Shown here: positions 34,422 through 46,428 of the stretch, one piece after another
Layout of the letters: the number at the start of each line of letters is the position of its first letter
Position numbering within the stretch: position 1 is the first letter of the stretch
Assembly (NCBI GenBank): GCA_007258455.2
Contig: VDFB02000002.1
Coordinates: 353,283 to 417,282 of the forward strand
DNA from: Sequoia sempervirens
Taxonomy: Eukaryota; Streptophyta; Pinopsida; Cupressales; Cupressaceae
Reading direction: 5' to 3'
Length of the DNA: 64,000 bases
Translations under genes and position numbers: made by a program
The notes under the pieces: generated by a model
Told to the model about the DNA's origin: nothing
Seen by the model: the letters and a program-made list of their open reading frames with translations, nothing else
Databases searched by the model: none

Positions 34422-35512
34422 ATGTCTAAAGTTGAGTCAAGTGAGACTCCCAACATGGTGAGAAATGCACAACTAGCCAAGAGGGTTGAAGAACAGGAAG
34501 AGGACAACAAGTCCTTAAAAGAGAGAATTGAGCAACTAGAGAAGGCATTGAACAATGCAAGGCTGGAAGGAATGGTACCAAAGGAAGAAGAGGTTGTAGA
34601 GGAGGACAAAGTCCCTAAACCTGACCTTGTTTTGGAGGAGGAGCCCTTCTTGAAGGCATTAAAAGCCCTGACTGGAAAAGGACTTGAGGGAATACCGTTG
34701 TTCAATGGAAAGATGGATCCTAACTTGGTCATGGACTAGATAGAAGGTGCATGGAGAATCACTTTGAATGTGATGGAGTAACTGAAGCATAGAAGGTGAA
34801 GGTTGCAAAGTCAAGGTTGAGAGGATTACCCTTGACATGGTGGAAGTTTATTCAGGCTAAGAGGGAGAAATAAGGCAAGCAACCCATATCAACTTGGAAA
34901 GGAATGGTTGCTAAGGTAAAGGAAGCTTATATGCCAGATGATTATGAGATCCAACTTCACAAGAAGAGGTAGAGTCTAAGGCAAAAAGACCAAGATGTCA
35001 ACACCTATATTGAAGAGTTTTAGAAGCTTTGCTTGAGATCAAATGTGGCAGAAGATGAGAGCCTGAAAGTGGCTAGGTACCTTAATGGCTTGAAGCGGAA
35101 CATATAGGAAGAGATGGCTTTACTCAGCCCCAAGAAAATCCACCAATGTTATCAGCTGGCTTTAAAGATTGAAGAGAGGAATAAAAGAAAGCATGATCAG
35201 TCCTCTAAGGGTAGAGGCAAAGGCAAAGATCAAAGAGGACAATGTGGAGGTTACCAAGGTAGAGGAAATGATCAAAGGAACCAAGGTCAATCCAAGCTTA
35301 CCGAGCATGGAGGGGAAACATCTTCAAGAGGAGGATTAAATAGAGGAAGGGGACCTCAAGGAGGTTCAAATAGAGGAAGAGGAGCAAGCATAAGTAACTC
35401 TTACTTTTCCACCATGAAGTGTTACCATTTCAGTCAACTAGGTCATCCAACTTACAGATGCCCGGAGAAAACTTCTTCATCAAGCAATGAAAAGAGAGTG
35501 AGGATACCATGA
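34422..35512 (+). pseudogene. E gag
   Basis: The frame starts at ATG 34422. The first 105 codons include a strong coiled-coil-like Glu/Lys/Leu segment (34470-34580) and an acidic part, then a TAG at 34737. The capsid-like region follows through stops and frameshifts near 34740-35110. From 35114 a basic Arg/Gly-rich repeat region (GRGNDQRNQGQ, RGGLNRGRG-like units) leads to the nucleocapsid knuckle near 35421-35462. That knuckle reads CX2FX4HX4C: the second Cys is Phe. It would be a particle protein in a live copy. Confidence 0.82.
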
Positions 35513-35960
35513 GTGTCAAATCATCTAAGATCAATCATATAGAATCAGAAGTAGGAGAAAATATGATGTTTAATAGAGTGTTGATCAGACAACTGGTCAA
35601 AGAAGAACCCAAGCAAAGGAGAGCTTTGTTTAGAGCAAGGTGCAAGATATTTGGAAAGGTATGAAAGGTCATTGTGGATTCTGGTTCTATAGATAATATC
35701 ATCTCTGAGGAGGCAGTAACTAAGTTAAAATTGTAGAAGGTACCTCATACCAATCCCTACAAGGTCACATGGCTAAATAAAGGGCAGAGTGTTCTAGTGA
35801 ATGAGTAGGTTATAGTGGAATTCTCAATTGGAGGCTACAAAGACAAGTTGATTTGTGATGTACTACCCATGGATGCATTCCATCTTCTGCTTGGTAGGCC
35901 ATGGCAATATGACAAAGGTGCTATATATCATGGGAAGGAGAACACCATTGAATTCAAGAA
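35513..35960 (+). pseudogene. E protease
   Basis: A retropepsin-like active site IVDSGSIDN is near 35671 (DSG intact). A second TAG lies near 35733. A DVLPMDAFHLLLGRPWQYDKG-like segment near 35860-35920 is the typical C-terminal protease region. The open frame from 35815 runs on into reverse transcriptase as one polyprotein. Confidence 0.82.
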
Positions 35961-36850
35961 GGATGGAAGAAACTTCAAGCTGCAGTCATTGACTGAGGAT
36001 GATGAGGGGCAGTCTAAGGTACCTAACATTATGTTGAGTAGTGGCAAGGAGTTCATCAAGGATCTACACAAAGGAAATGAAGGTTATGTGGTTCTAATGC
36101 AGTCTAAAGGAGAAGAAAAGGCTGAAAGGATAGTCTTACTAGGAGCAGTCCAAAGGTTACTTGATAAATACAAGATCATAGTGAGTGATGGAACACTTGC
36201 AACTCTACCACCCAAGAGAGCAATAAGTCATCAAATTGACTTCATACCTAGAGCCTCATTGCCTAACAAAGCAGCATACAAGCTTACGCCTAAGCAAAAC
36301 CTAGAGGTGGCTAGGCAAGTGGAAGAATTGTTGGGTCAAGGTCTGATTCAGAAGAGTATCAGCCCATGTGCAGTCCCAGTGGTTTTGGCAACAAAAAAAG
36401 GTGGTAAGTGGAGATTATGCACTGATTCTAGAGCAATTAATATAATCACAATTAGGTATAGGTTCCCTATTCCTAGAATTGAAGACTTAATGGATTGTCT
36501 TGGAGGTGCAAAATTCTTCACCAAGTTAGATCTTAAGAGTGGGTATCATCAAATCAGAATCAAGGAGGGTGATGAATGGAAGATAACTTTTAAAACAAAT
36601 GATGGCTTGTATGAGTGGAAAGTGATGCCATTTGGCCTCTCAAATGCCCCTAGCACATTCATGAGATTAATGAATGAGGTGCTTAAGGATTTCACAGGGA
36701 TTTTTGTGGTGGTCTACTTGGATGACATACTGATTTTTAGTAAGACAACAGAAGAACATTTGAAACATGTGGAGATGGTTCTCAAAAGGCTGCAAGAAGA
36801 ATAGTTAGAAATCAACCTTGAGAAGTGTGAGTTCCTCAAACAAGAACTTG
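35961..36850 (+). pseudogene. E reverse transcriptase
   Basis: This is continuous with protease from 35815 to 36804. Visible are LATLPPKRAISHQIDFIPRA near 36196, the SISPCAVPVVLATKKGGKWRLCTDSRAIN region near 36355-36440, KLDLKSGYHQIRI near 36525, MPFGLSNAPSTFMRLMN near 36627 and an intact YLDD at 36715-36726. A TAG at 36802-36804, where Gln would fit, ends the open frame; the same frame continues afterwards with the thumb (EKCEFLKQELVYLGFVVS). Apart from that stop, the catalytic part is well preserved. Confidence 0.9.
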
Positions 36851-37560
36851 TGTATCTAGGCTTTGTAGTTTCCCAAGGAACCCTGAAGATGGATCCAAGC
36901 AAGGTGGAAGCCATCCTAAACTGGACCACACCAACCACAACAACAAAGGTAAGAAGTTTTCATGGTTTAGCTCAGTGTTATAGGAAATTCATCAAGAATT
37001 TTAGTGGTATATGTGCACTAGTCCTAGATACTATTAAAGGTGGTCTAAAAAAAAAGTTTAAATGGATCCAAGAAGCTGATAGACGGTTTGAAAAACTGAA
37101 ACAAGAAGTGGCAACTCAACCAATTTTGTTATTGCCTAGTTTTGATAAGTTATTCATAGTTGAGTGTGATGCAAGTGGAGTAGCAGTAGGAGTACTTAGT
37201 CAAGAAGGTAAGCTTATAGCCTTCTTTAGTGAAAAACTCAATGAAGCCAAGCAAAAATACTTCACCTATGATATGGAACTTTATGCTTTAGCGCAGTCCC
37301 TTAGAAAGTGGAGGCATTATTTATTGCCCAAAGAGTTTGTGGTCTTCACAGATAACCAGGCACTTAGTTACATCAACACCCAAGAGAAGTTAAGAAATAG
37401 ATATTTGAAATGGATGGTGTACATCCAAGCTTTTACATTTACCATTAAGCACAAGAAGGGACAACAAAACAAAGTAGCAAATGCATTAAGAAGGAGAATG
37501 TTGATAGTGCAGGAAATACAGCTGAAAAGCATTGGGTTAGAGAGTTTCAAAGACCTCTAT
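36851..37560 (+). pseudogene. E RNase H
   Basis: The frame is open from 36850 to 37605. It contains the VECDASGVAVGVLSQ segment with the first catalytic Asp near 37165, a YDMELYALAQSLRKWRHYLL segment with the catalytic Glu near 37275, a FTDNQAL segment near 37347, and a KGQQNKVANAL segment near 37456 where the final Asp expected in the VADAL motif is Asn. It would degrade the RNA strand during cDNA synthesis. Confidence 0.88.
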
Positions 37561-38628
37561 GGTGATGATGAAGACTTTTTCAGAAGCCTACAAGGTATGC
37601 TCTGATTTTGTAAATCATTTTCATAGTCAGTATGCTGAGTATACATTGCAAAATGAACTGTTATTTAAGGGCAATTTGTTATGTGTTCCAAGAGGATCAA
37701 TGAGGGAAAATCTGATCCAAGAGAAACATAATGGCAATCTTAGTGGGAATTTTGGTATTAAAAAAACTTTAGAGCTGGTACAAAGATTCTACTACTGGCC
37801 TAAGTTAGCAAGAGATGTTAGGAAATATGTGGAACAGTGTGTAGTTTGCATGAAATCCAAAGGGGGAGCTAGCAATGCTGGTTTGTATCAGCCCCTACCT
37901 ATTCCTAACAGATCATGGGAGTGTGTGAGCATGGATTTTGTGGTAGGTCTTCCTAAGACCAAAACTGGTTTTGATAGTATTTATGTAGTTGTGGACATAT
38001 TTAGCAAGATGAGTCACTTTATCCCTTGCAAGACTACACATGATGCAAGTTACATAGCTAATCTCTTTTTCAGGGAAGTTGTAAGAATCCATGGATTTCC
38101 ATTGAGCATTGTATCAGACAGGGATGTAAAGTTCATGAGCCATTTTTGGAAAACACTATGGAGCAGATTGGGAACAAATCTTTCTTTTGGATCAGCTTAC
38201 CATCCTCAGACTGATGGTCAAAGAAAGGTGGTTAACAAAGTGCTAGGTAATATTTTAAGGTGCTTGACAAAGGAATATGGACAGACATGGGATGTGGTAA
38301 TTTATCAAGCTGAATATGCCTACAATGACAGTGTTAGTAGAACTACAGGGAAAAGTCATTTGAAGTTGTGTATGGGATGCACCCAAGAGGAGTTTGTGAA
38401 CTTGGAGACCTTGGCACAATGGAGAATAGGAGTGGACATGCAGAACACTTCACTCAGACCATGAAGGAGATTCATGAGCAGGTTTAGAAGACAATCACAA
38501 CAGCCACACAAAAATTGAAAGATAAAGTTGATGTGTCAAGGAGAGATGTGTAGTTTGCAGTAGGTGATTATGTTATGGTTCATCTTAAAAAATCAAGGAT
38601 GCAGAAGGGAATTTCAACCAAAATGTAG
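37561..38628 (+). pseudogene. E integrase
   Basis: The frame shifts by one relative to RNase H. The zinc region has GNFGIKKTLELVQRFYYWP near 37747 (Asn where the second His is expected) and CVVCMKSKG near 37840. The core has MDFVVGLPKT with the first Asp near 37935, VSDRDVKF with the second Asp near 38115, and HPQTDGQRKVVNK near 38205 where the catalytic Glu is Lys (codon near 38225). The C-terminal part continues through stops near 38464, 38488, 38553 and 38627. The zinc and DDE changes make it inactive. Confidence 0.87.
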
Positions 38629-39009
38629 ATGAAAATAGTAGGACCATGCAAGGTGTTAGCCAAGTATGGGAAGAATGCATACAAGGTGGAATTACCATCA
38701 AATTTGGGCATCTCTCCAGTGTTCAATGTTGCTGATTTGATCAAATATAAGGGAACAGTTAGTGATGAGGTTCAGAACAGTCAAGAAATCTTCAAAGAAA
38801 TCAATAATGTACCCCTACCTAATCAAGAGCAGCCTCAGGCAGAGCAGATCTTGGAGTCCAGAGTGCAAAAGTCTACAAGGAATAAGGTCTACATGGAGCA
38901 CCTTATCAAGTGGAAGGGAAAGCCTGACTCAAAGGCCACATGGGTACAAGAAGATCAATTTAAGAAACTTGGAATTGACGTGGCAATGATCCCTCTTTCT
39001 AGTTCTTAA
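38629..39009 (+). pseudogene. E chromodomain and integrase C-terminus
   Basis: An open stretch of 126 codons begins with the GPF-type integrase tail (MKIVGPCKVLAKYGKNAYKV-like) and a PVFNVADLIKY segment near 38720. It ends with a chromodomain from about 38850: LESRVQKSTRNKVY, then LIKWKGKPDSKATWV near 38905. Chromodomains of this type are thought to steer integration to particular chromatin marks. The aromatic Trp residues are present; the first aromatic-cage position reads Val or Tyr depending on alignment. It ends with TAA at 39007. Confidence 0.88.
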
Positions 39010-39017
39010 TTTTTGTG

Positions 39018-39032
39018 CTGAGAGGGGGAGAA
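39018..39032 (+). promoter_or_regulatory. E polypurine tract
   Basis: GCTGAGAGGGGGAGAA-like purine run ends directly before the 3' LTR start TGGTGTAGG at 39033. It primes plus-strand DNA synthesis. Confidence 0.85.
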
Positions 39033-40501
39033 TGGTGTAGGAGCACCTGCCAATGTGCCAAAGTATAAGCTTATCTTTGAGGTTAATGTTTTAAATTCCT
39101 TTTTTTGTTTTGGTTTGGTCTTTTGGATCACCTTATGGGTGGTTGAGGACATTTTTTCTTCTTATTCTAGAATTTGAATAAGTTGGAATCATTTTTGTGG
39201 TTGATTCCTAAGCTTTTGTCAAAATTTGCAAAACACATTGTGTTTTACAAAATCAAGCTTTTGGCTGTTCGTAGGCTAAAAATGAAAACCTAACTATTTT
39301 ATAAGCATTTTAAAAGGTTGATATTTACCTTTGAAGAGGTTAGAAGTTTTGAAGTTTGGCAGTTTCATGAGAATAAGAAGAGAAACAGTGATTTTTGTTA
39401 AAAAGGCTATGTTTTTCTGTTCTAGCATGTGATAGCTACAAGAAATGAACTGAGGAAAGCTTTTTTGAGTGGAATATCATGTAAATAAATCCTTTGAAAC
39501 ATTTCTTGTGGCATTTTAGTTAGTTTTTCCATCGCTTTCTTCCATTTGTAAATACTATGTTTTTATTGTTTTGCTATTTTGACTGATAAACTCAGAAAAA
39601 TGGAGTTCTAGCTTGTTTTCTGACCGTACCAAGAAGTATGGGTTTTGTGGAAACAAGGCTAGACTCCATCCTTATACATAGTGTAAATATAGGAGTTAGT
39701 AAAAGTTCAAAAAGCATGCTAAGGATCTTTCCCTAGGCGAGTTGTTTTATACCTAGTTTGGGAAAGACAATGTTGCACTGTCCTAACACAGGGGTGATGA
39801 ATGTCCATTCAATTCAAGGTGTATAAATATTGTAGGGGACCTTACAAAGCACTGACAAGAGGCAGGAGTCATCACCAAATCATTTGGTGGCTGGAGAAAG
39901 AAGACAGTCCTTTGTGTGTCCAAGAAAAGGCTTAAAAAGCCCTAAAATTCTCAAAAATAGTGATAGCCCTGTGTACGGCCTGAGAAGGTCTGAAACCAAA
40001 AGAATCTTGAAATGCTCCAAATTTTAGCTAGGGTTCTTTCTTTGAAGTTGGGGTTTCCACTGAGCAGGGAGGAGTACTAAACTAAAACCTCGGGCTAAGA
40101 GACCTAATGGGGGCTCATGGCTACTAGCCCTCCTAAAACCCTAACCTAGGGTATGGTGGCAGCAATAGAAGAAAGGAGATTTGTGCTTGGACAAGAGCCA
40201 TTCCTAGACCATTTTGAAGTCAAGAAAGCCTATGCACACCACTGCAAGCAAGTTAGGAGGCATTTGGAGATTGTCTAGTCTTTAAAGGACTAAGGGCTAG
40301 ATGGAGTATGTGAGGAAAAGCACCAAGAACTGATTGGTAGCAACAAACTAAGATTGATAGCAGGGTTGGAAAGGGACCAGGGGTGCCTAATAACTTTTAG
40401 GACCTATAGGTTGAGTGGTGGAGAGAAACACCAAGGGGTTATCTATTGGAGACCCAGAGCATTGAGCCAGAGATTAACTCAATCCAACCCTGTCCCTATC
40501 A
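39033..40501 (+). repeat. E 3' LTR
   Basis: The 1469 bp start TGGTGTAGGAGCACC and end CCCTATCA. The target duplication TTTTA and the D gag follow directly. Confidence 0.93.
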
Positions 40502-40824
40502 TTTTAACTTAGAAATTTTCACATTTGCATCACCTTCATACAAAGTTTCCAACCTTTTCCATATCTCATAAGAAGTATTTAGATCCATAACATTTTTCAT
40601 CTCAAAATCAGTCAAAACACTCAACAATGCTTCCTTAGCCTTGATATTTTACTCAACATCCCTAATCTTAGCAGTATAGTAGGACCATTTTGAGGAATAA
40701 CATACCTATTACTTGTAATGCTCTAGTAGGGTTCACCAATGCATCTTAGATGACACTCCATTCGAGTCTTCAATAGAGAATAATTTGTTCCATCAAATCT
40801 CAGACTATCCTTGTATGTCACCAT
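40502..40824 (-). pseudogene. D gag N-terminal part
   Basis: On the minus strand the frame starts at ATG 40824. The product begins MVTYKDSLRFDGTNY, followed by a LLKTRMECHLRCIGEPY-like segment, typical of the copia gag N-terminus. A TAG (Trp expected) and later stops break it. Towards 40502 a NTSYEIWKRLETLYEG-like segment marks the UBN2 gag region, where element E interrupts. The gag continues at 32907. Confidence 0.85.
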
Positions 40825-40860
40825 CCTGGATCACCTCAAGCTTTCAAAATTCTTCCAAGG

Positions 40861-40877
40861 AACCCACTCTGATACCA
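40861..40877 (-). promoter_or_regulatory. D primer-binding site (initiator Met type)
   Basis: The minus strand reads TGGTATCAGAGTGGGTT two bases after the LTR end. It is one base off the standard primer site in the first 12 and fixes the transcription direction of D. Confidence 0.85.
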
Positions 40878-40879
40878 AT

Positions 40880-42097
40880 TGTTGATAACACAAGGGTAGA
40901 AAACTGAGAGGGGGCATGAATCGTTTGTCACAAAATTTTAAACTTATTCAACTTATTAGCTTTATTCCCAAATCTGAAGAATAACAATGAAAACATAAAT
41001 CAACAACACATCAAAAGCACACATAACACCAAGATCTTTTATGTGGAAACCCTGTTAGGGGAAAAACCATGGTGTAGGTTAGTCCACAAGATTATACCTT
41101 GTTAAAAGTATAAAGAAATGTGAATGGGGAATGCACATGCATTTAGGTGCACTACCTAAAGCTCACTTCTCAATTAAAAAAGGAAAATACACTATCTTAC
41201 AAAAGATTTGGATTATATCCTCAAGATTTGAACTGAGAAAATAGCATCTACTAATGCCTGATTACAATTTCAGTTAAGCACATGAACACTTCTTCACTCT
41301 TCTTCACTCTTCTTTACACTTTTCTATACCTTTCAAATATTTAGAACATTATTTGTGCATACCATTCATTCAAATGGTATAAACAATCACTTATATATAT
41401 ATGCAATAAGAAATTACATCACTACATGTCAACCTCAATATAATAATAAAATGAATACAAACTGTTGGCCCAAAACATTAAAGATTATTAATGTGAACCA
41501 ATCAAGGTTGGCCACAACATATTAAAGACCCAAAAGAAAATTCTCAAACACAAACTACCTTCAAAAATTATTCTAGGAAGATCCACAACACACTACAACA
41601 CCTTGTCAGCCAAGAACATGAAAAACATGAACACACAAGAGAAAATATTGAATCGTGAGCACAATGATCAATGCAGACATGAAAAAAATAGAGAATGATG
41701 TAGAAACATACAAAAACATCATGAATCACCAAAGAAGCATCTGCAGCAAATGAACTTAATAAAATCGCATCATCTTCATTTAGGAACACGAGCTGAAGCA
41801 ACAAAAAAACTATTAGAATACAAATCTTCATAACTCGATCAAATCTTCATGCGGATCTCTGAAACTTAATATGGATAAACTAGATATAATCAATAAGAAA
41901 CCCTTTATTCCACAACCTTTGATCATCAACATACTAAAGTTACCAATAGAATGAACTTCACTTCACCACTCACAACCTGCAACTTATTTAATACAATTTT
42001 CTCAATATCCTCGAAATCTACAACTTCTAATACATTAATTCCAATAGTGTTGACATCAATGATAACCACATATTAGCAACTAAAAAAAAACTTCCAA
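40880..42097 (-). repeat. D 5' LTR (outer edge uncertain)
   Basis: The LTR end (minus strand ..CAACA) is at 40880, next to the primer site. A TATA-like run on the minus strand near 41395-41408 fits a U3/R boundary, giving about 500 bp of R and U5. The outer edge near 42097 is a guess based on a CCAACA terminus, because the partner LTR is outside the window. Treat the length as provisional. Confidence 0.55.
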
Positions 42098-43772
42098 CAA
42101 CCTCTACATGGTTGAAACAACATGAGCAAACACATCATACACCCCATGAAATGAAACTTCTTATTTTGATTGCACACCCTTCACAATCTGACCCCTAATG
42201 CTTGTAGGTCTCATAAATGGATTGTCTAATTTTTCTCCCAAACTATAGACTAAAAATCTAAAAAAATAATACATTTGAATACCTATTTTCCTTGTTTAAA
42301 AAATATTACAAGATAGATATTAATTCCTTTGGGCCATATGTCCTAAAGCTTGTTGTCTTAGTTTTTGTTAGGCCTAATTAGGCCTTGGTGCAAATAGGGC
42401 TTATTGCATCTACTAACTCCAAACAAAAAATCACTCATCCAATGCTCCAAAAAAAATTTATTTGACTTGTAAAATTTTATAAATCCATTAGATATCCATT
42501 TCCATAAGCATTTATAAAAACCCTAATACTATCACCTTCTAAACCTTGTTCTTTTTGCCTATACATTGGTCTACGGTCAATAAACTTCACTTTTTCACAT
42601 ATCAGCCTTGGCCTCTCAATTTAAACCCTTAAGAGGATGGAAAAAAATATGAGGAACAAATTCACCAAATATTGATAATTTCATATGGATAAAATAAGAG
42701 AAACACAATTTACATTATATTTGTTTACCCTAATAAGGGATTTTAACTATTTTTTACAAGAATTACAATATCTCTCTCAAATCCACACCAATCTACATGA
42801 AAAAAAAAGAAAATTGAAGGTGATTGGAATGACTAATACTTACAACCAATTATACATAATTTCCTTCTTGTGCTAGGTTGTACACAGCCAAGAAACAATG
42901 AATTTTTGAAAGAATATATATATATATATAATAGTGTCTTTATTCATAAAAAGTCAGATATACAATCACCCACACTTGTTCAAATGTAGAAATGGAATTT
43001 TAATGGAATTACATCATGAATCCTCACATTCCAACCGATCTCTAACTACTTATCAACACCTGAGGCCAAAATGACCTTTCATATTCCAAGTTTGTATCAT
43101 TTGCAACTTTACAATTTTGCATCATTTAAAACTTTTTGGACAACTTTCAAAATGAACACAAGTTTGAACTTAGACCCCTCCTAGTGACTTCAATAAAAGG
43201 GAAACAACTTAAATGATCTCATTACACTATGATGACCAAAAATTAAAGAAAAATACAAAAATTCAAGGATGGAAAAAGGTTTGAATCATGGCTATAATTG
43301 TCTACACTTTCATCCTCTTGTGTTATGACATTTTTACAAATCTGATAGACACTAGGAGGGTATCCAAGATTCTTATCAAAGGTTTACTTTGCTTTCCAAG
43401 ATTATTTCCATGAATAGAGAAAATAGAATCATACAAGACACTTGATATTCTAGAATCTCTAAATGCTTGAAGAGAACACATGATAACATGAGAAAGTAAA
43501 TAAAGTGCAATGCAATGATTTAAAGTGAAATGTTTAAATGCAATTTTTAGATTTGAAACAAGGTAATTTACTAATTACACTATGCAATGATATGAAAATA
43601 GAATGTTGTAAATGAAAATTTGGAATTAAGCAATGCATGGAATGAATCACTTTAGGCTAGAATTAGTAAAATTCATGAAACAAAAAGTGAACCCACTGAA
43701 ATAAATGACCACTTCCAGCAAATAGAACCACATAAATGTTCATTTAGATCCTGAATACTGCAATCTAAAATT
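42098..43772. other. Unassigned AT-rich DNA between D and F
   Basis: No coding frame with recognisable content and no LTR pair were found. A TA dinucleotide run lies near 42914-42931. The last part (to 43772) continues at 48664 across F, so it belongs to the older sequence into which F inserted. Confidence 0.5.
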
Positions 43773-45669
43773 TGATGCAAGACCATCTACCAAAAAAAAA
43801 ATTCATCAAGGGTACTTCTAACCCTAACTAAATGGATAAGATCAAATTACAAAACACCATTGTTTCACTTAACGTTTCATCAAAATCTACTACAATTTCA
43901 CCCGATTCTTCATTTCTACCAACCCAAAAAACATCAAAACTTGGCTCCAAACCTTTATCAGACTGGAATACATATCAATCGTCATCAATATGATATAATC
44001 AAAACAATAACCTAATTAGAAACACTAAATCATTTAGCTCTTTCATTGTTCACCAATGCACTCCTCAATACAACTTACTTCTCAAGGAAAATTAACAACT
44101 AACAATACATTCTTACTTTCAAAATAACACCAAACCTTCAAATCACTATAAAAATCATTATTTTTAGCTAAAACAAACCAAGAACATATTCACATAACAA
44201 TTTTTTATCAGATCCTCTTCTTTTGTAGCCAAAACACCATTTTCCACATAAAGTTCTCATTGCTCAAGATGTTAAATTCAACAAGTTTTCCTTCTAGACC
44301 TTATCCAAAAATTTATATATCTTTAATATCATCATCTAAGTGAGTTCAAAATAAATTCAGTCACTCTTAACACTTTTTTCTCAGTTGCACCTTCTTTCTA
44401 GAGTCAAAGCACTATTAAGCTAGTAAGTTTGCAAAGCCTTAAATCAGGTATCAGTTTAAATAAAAATTTCTCCACCTCAGAATATGCACATTTTTAGAAA
44501 CCCAATATGGTATAATTAAACATACTTCAAGCTTAGGATGGGTTTTCTTGAAAATAATTCCAGGTCTATTGACTGACCAATAGTTTCAGGCTCCAAATAG
44601 GCCTATTTATCAAAGAAACTACCTTTAAAACAACTCCAAACCTTCACTTAACCCAAAAAAGTCTTATATCACTTCATTTAACCACCAAATAAACCTTTAT
44701 TCTCAAATAAATCATTCATTATAGTAGCAAACCAAAAAACCCTCATTCTAGCATCATTTAGAATTAAGAAAACAAGGATTTTTAGAAAAAATCACTTTCT
44801 AGACCTTTTCATACCTTGCCACCACATCAAGCACGTGGATATATGTATACACATAAAAAATAAATCATTTACTAGCTTCCTTGAGTGCTTATTGAACTGA
44901 TTCCAACTAGGAGCCACTCTTTTCCCTTGAACTTTATGTATTTTTTGTTGGGACAACAGCCATAAGTCTATTTCTTCTTGATGCCTACATCAAAACAAAC
45001 TACAAAAGCAATAAAAACATTATCTATAACCTCATATAACCTACTCCACTGACCCAACATGTCTAAATCGGTGTAGTGTTAAAATGCTGATTTAGACTCT
45101 CAAAACACTAAATGGAGATTACAGACCGAATTTTGTAAATGGGATATCAAACCTTTATTTCTTGATCAAAAAACCTAAAATAATTTTCAAAAGAGTGAAG
45201 ACTCCATACACTACAAGATCCAAAAAAGAAAAGCCTAAAAGGTGCCGGTATGTCCGTACAAGGACTAGAATCAGAAGCAAAAAACATAGATTTTATAGAG
45301 TGCTTTATTCACCAAAATTTGATGCCAACTTACAAAGTATATCTATTTCCTACCCCTAAAAGCCTTAAATATATGTTTACAATAAGTTAAGGAAACTACC
45401 TTTTCATCTTCAATTTATCAAACCATTCTTTTTCCTACTTGACTCTTGATCTTCCTAATTTTTCCACTTTTTGCATTTTTTTCTTTATTGACAACTTTTA
45501 CATTTTTAGTAACATTTTTTTCCAATTTACTTAATTAAATCATATAAACCTATTTAAGGACTCAAATACATTAGAATAGGTCTTATCATGATGTTTTTAC
45601 AATTCCTTCATCATGAAAATGCAAATTTTACATTTTTGTCTATTTGAAGCACAAGGTGCTCTTGCACCA
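43773..45669 (-). repeat. F 3' LTR
   Basis: About 1897 bp, matching 46429-48663 except for a roughly 331-bp segment that is single here and duplicated there. On the minus strand it begins TGGTGCAAGAGC. Confidence 0.87.
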
Positions 45670-46428
45670 TACAATGAACCAATAGAAATTTTCAAGTCCC
45701 TTTGGAAATGTGGTATATCATTCTTGCTTTTTCTTTCACTTGCATATCAACTTCAAATCTTTTTTGGAATGCTTCTTCTTCTTTACTCTTATCTTGTCTT
45801 TGTGTTTGTCTTCAACTCTATCTTCATTTCTAACTCTTCTTGTCTTCATTTGTCTTTTCCCATCTCTCTTCTCTGCCTATCAGGTTCACAATCATTCAAA
45901 ATGACACAAGAATTTCCTTTCACAATTCTCAACTTTCCATTAACTCTTCCTTAACCAAGTGACATAAGACTATCCTTCAACTTTTCTTTTCTGAGCAAAC
46001 CTTTCCTCTCTTTTCACAAGTCATCCTTGACCTTCTTTGACCAATCATCTTTACATCTTCTCATCTACTCCCATCAGTGGAGTACTCTCAAACTGACCTA
46101 AAAATATTCAAATGGCTATAAACACAACTGCTTCTTCAAACAAGTATCCATCTCCTTTACTGTTTCACCATATAAATCACCAACTAAGAAAACCATGCAT
46201 CTTTCCCAACAAAAGATCCTAGAAGATGCCTAACTCTCTTTTCTTTACACCTTCTACCTAGATTAATCTCCATTGGAGGATGGTTACCATAGACCTCAAC
46301 TTTTCTTCCAACACACAACTCAGAACTCTTCCTCTCTACAACTTAGATGTATCAAGCACCCACAACCAACTACAACTCAACAAAAACAAGTCAACCAATC
46401 ATTAGAATCAGCTAGCTCTTATACCAAT
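45670..46428 (-). other. F internal region with primer-binding site
   Basis: At the right end the minus strand has TGGTATAAGAGC (plus coordinates 46415-46426), two mismatches from the initiator-Met primer site, with two spacer bases before the LTR. The rest is non-coding by inspection. A 113-codon frame on the plus strand (45613-45954) overlaps the LTR edge, is low-complexity and is not believed. No clear polypurine tract was found next to the 3' LTR. Confidence 0.7.

Larger units (their letters stand above)
32908..40501 (+). mobile_element. Element E: full-length Ty3/gypsy chromovirus, degenerate
   Basis: E is 7594 bp long, with LTRs at 32908-34377 and 39033-40501, primer site at 34381, polypurine tract at 39018-39032 and a perfect five-base target duplication TTTTA (32903-32907 and 40502-40506). 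Inside, in order, are gag, protease, reverse transcriptase, RNase H, integrase and a C-terminal chromodomain, the defining order of chromoviruses. It inserted into the gag of D in the opposite orientation. Stops and frameshifts break gag, RT/RNase H and integrase, so it is inactive, but it is structurally the most complete element here. Confidence 0.93.
1..42097 (-). mobile_element. Element D: Ty1/copia LTR retrotransposon, minus strand, split by A and E, left end outside window
   Basis: The pieces of D read in copia order on the minus strand from high to low coordinate: 5' LTR (40880 upward), primer-binding site, gag start (40824 down to 40502), gag/protease/integrase (32907-31188) and reverse transcriptase/RNase H (1182-1). 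Chromovirus E separates the two gag parts and element A separates integrase from reverse transcriptase. The RT frame continues directly across the A insertion, from a piece at 31188-31224 to the piece ending at 1182, which confirms a single parent element. The 3' LTR lies left of the window. The outer edge of the 5' LTR near 42097 is a guess, because there is no second LTR to compare. D is the oldest member of the nest because everything else sits inside it. Confidence 0.82.

Noticed and set aside
41568..41831. 87-codon minus-strand frame in the D LTR
   Set aside because: It is hydrophobic, without a domain, and in a region with a TATA-like box and LTR character.
45613..45954. 113-codon plus-strand frame in F
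   Set aside because: It spans an LTR edge, is opposite to the element's orientation and is rich in Phe, Leu and Ser from a pyrimidine tract.
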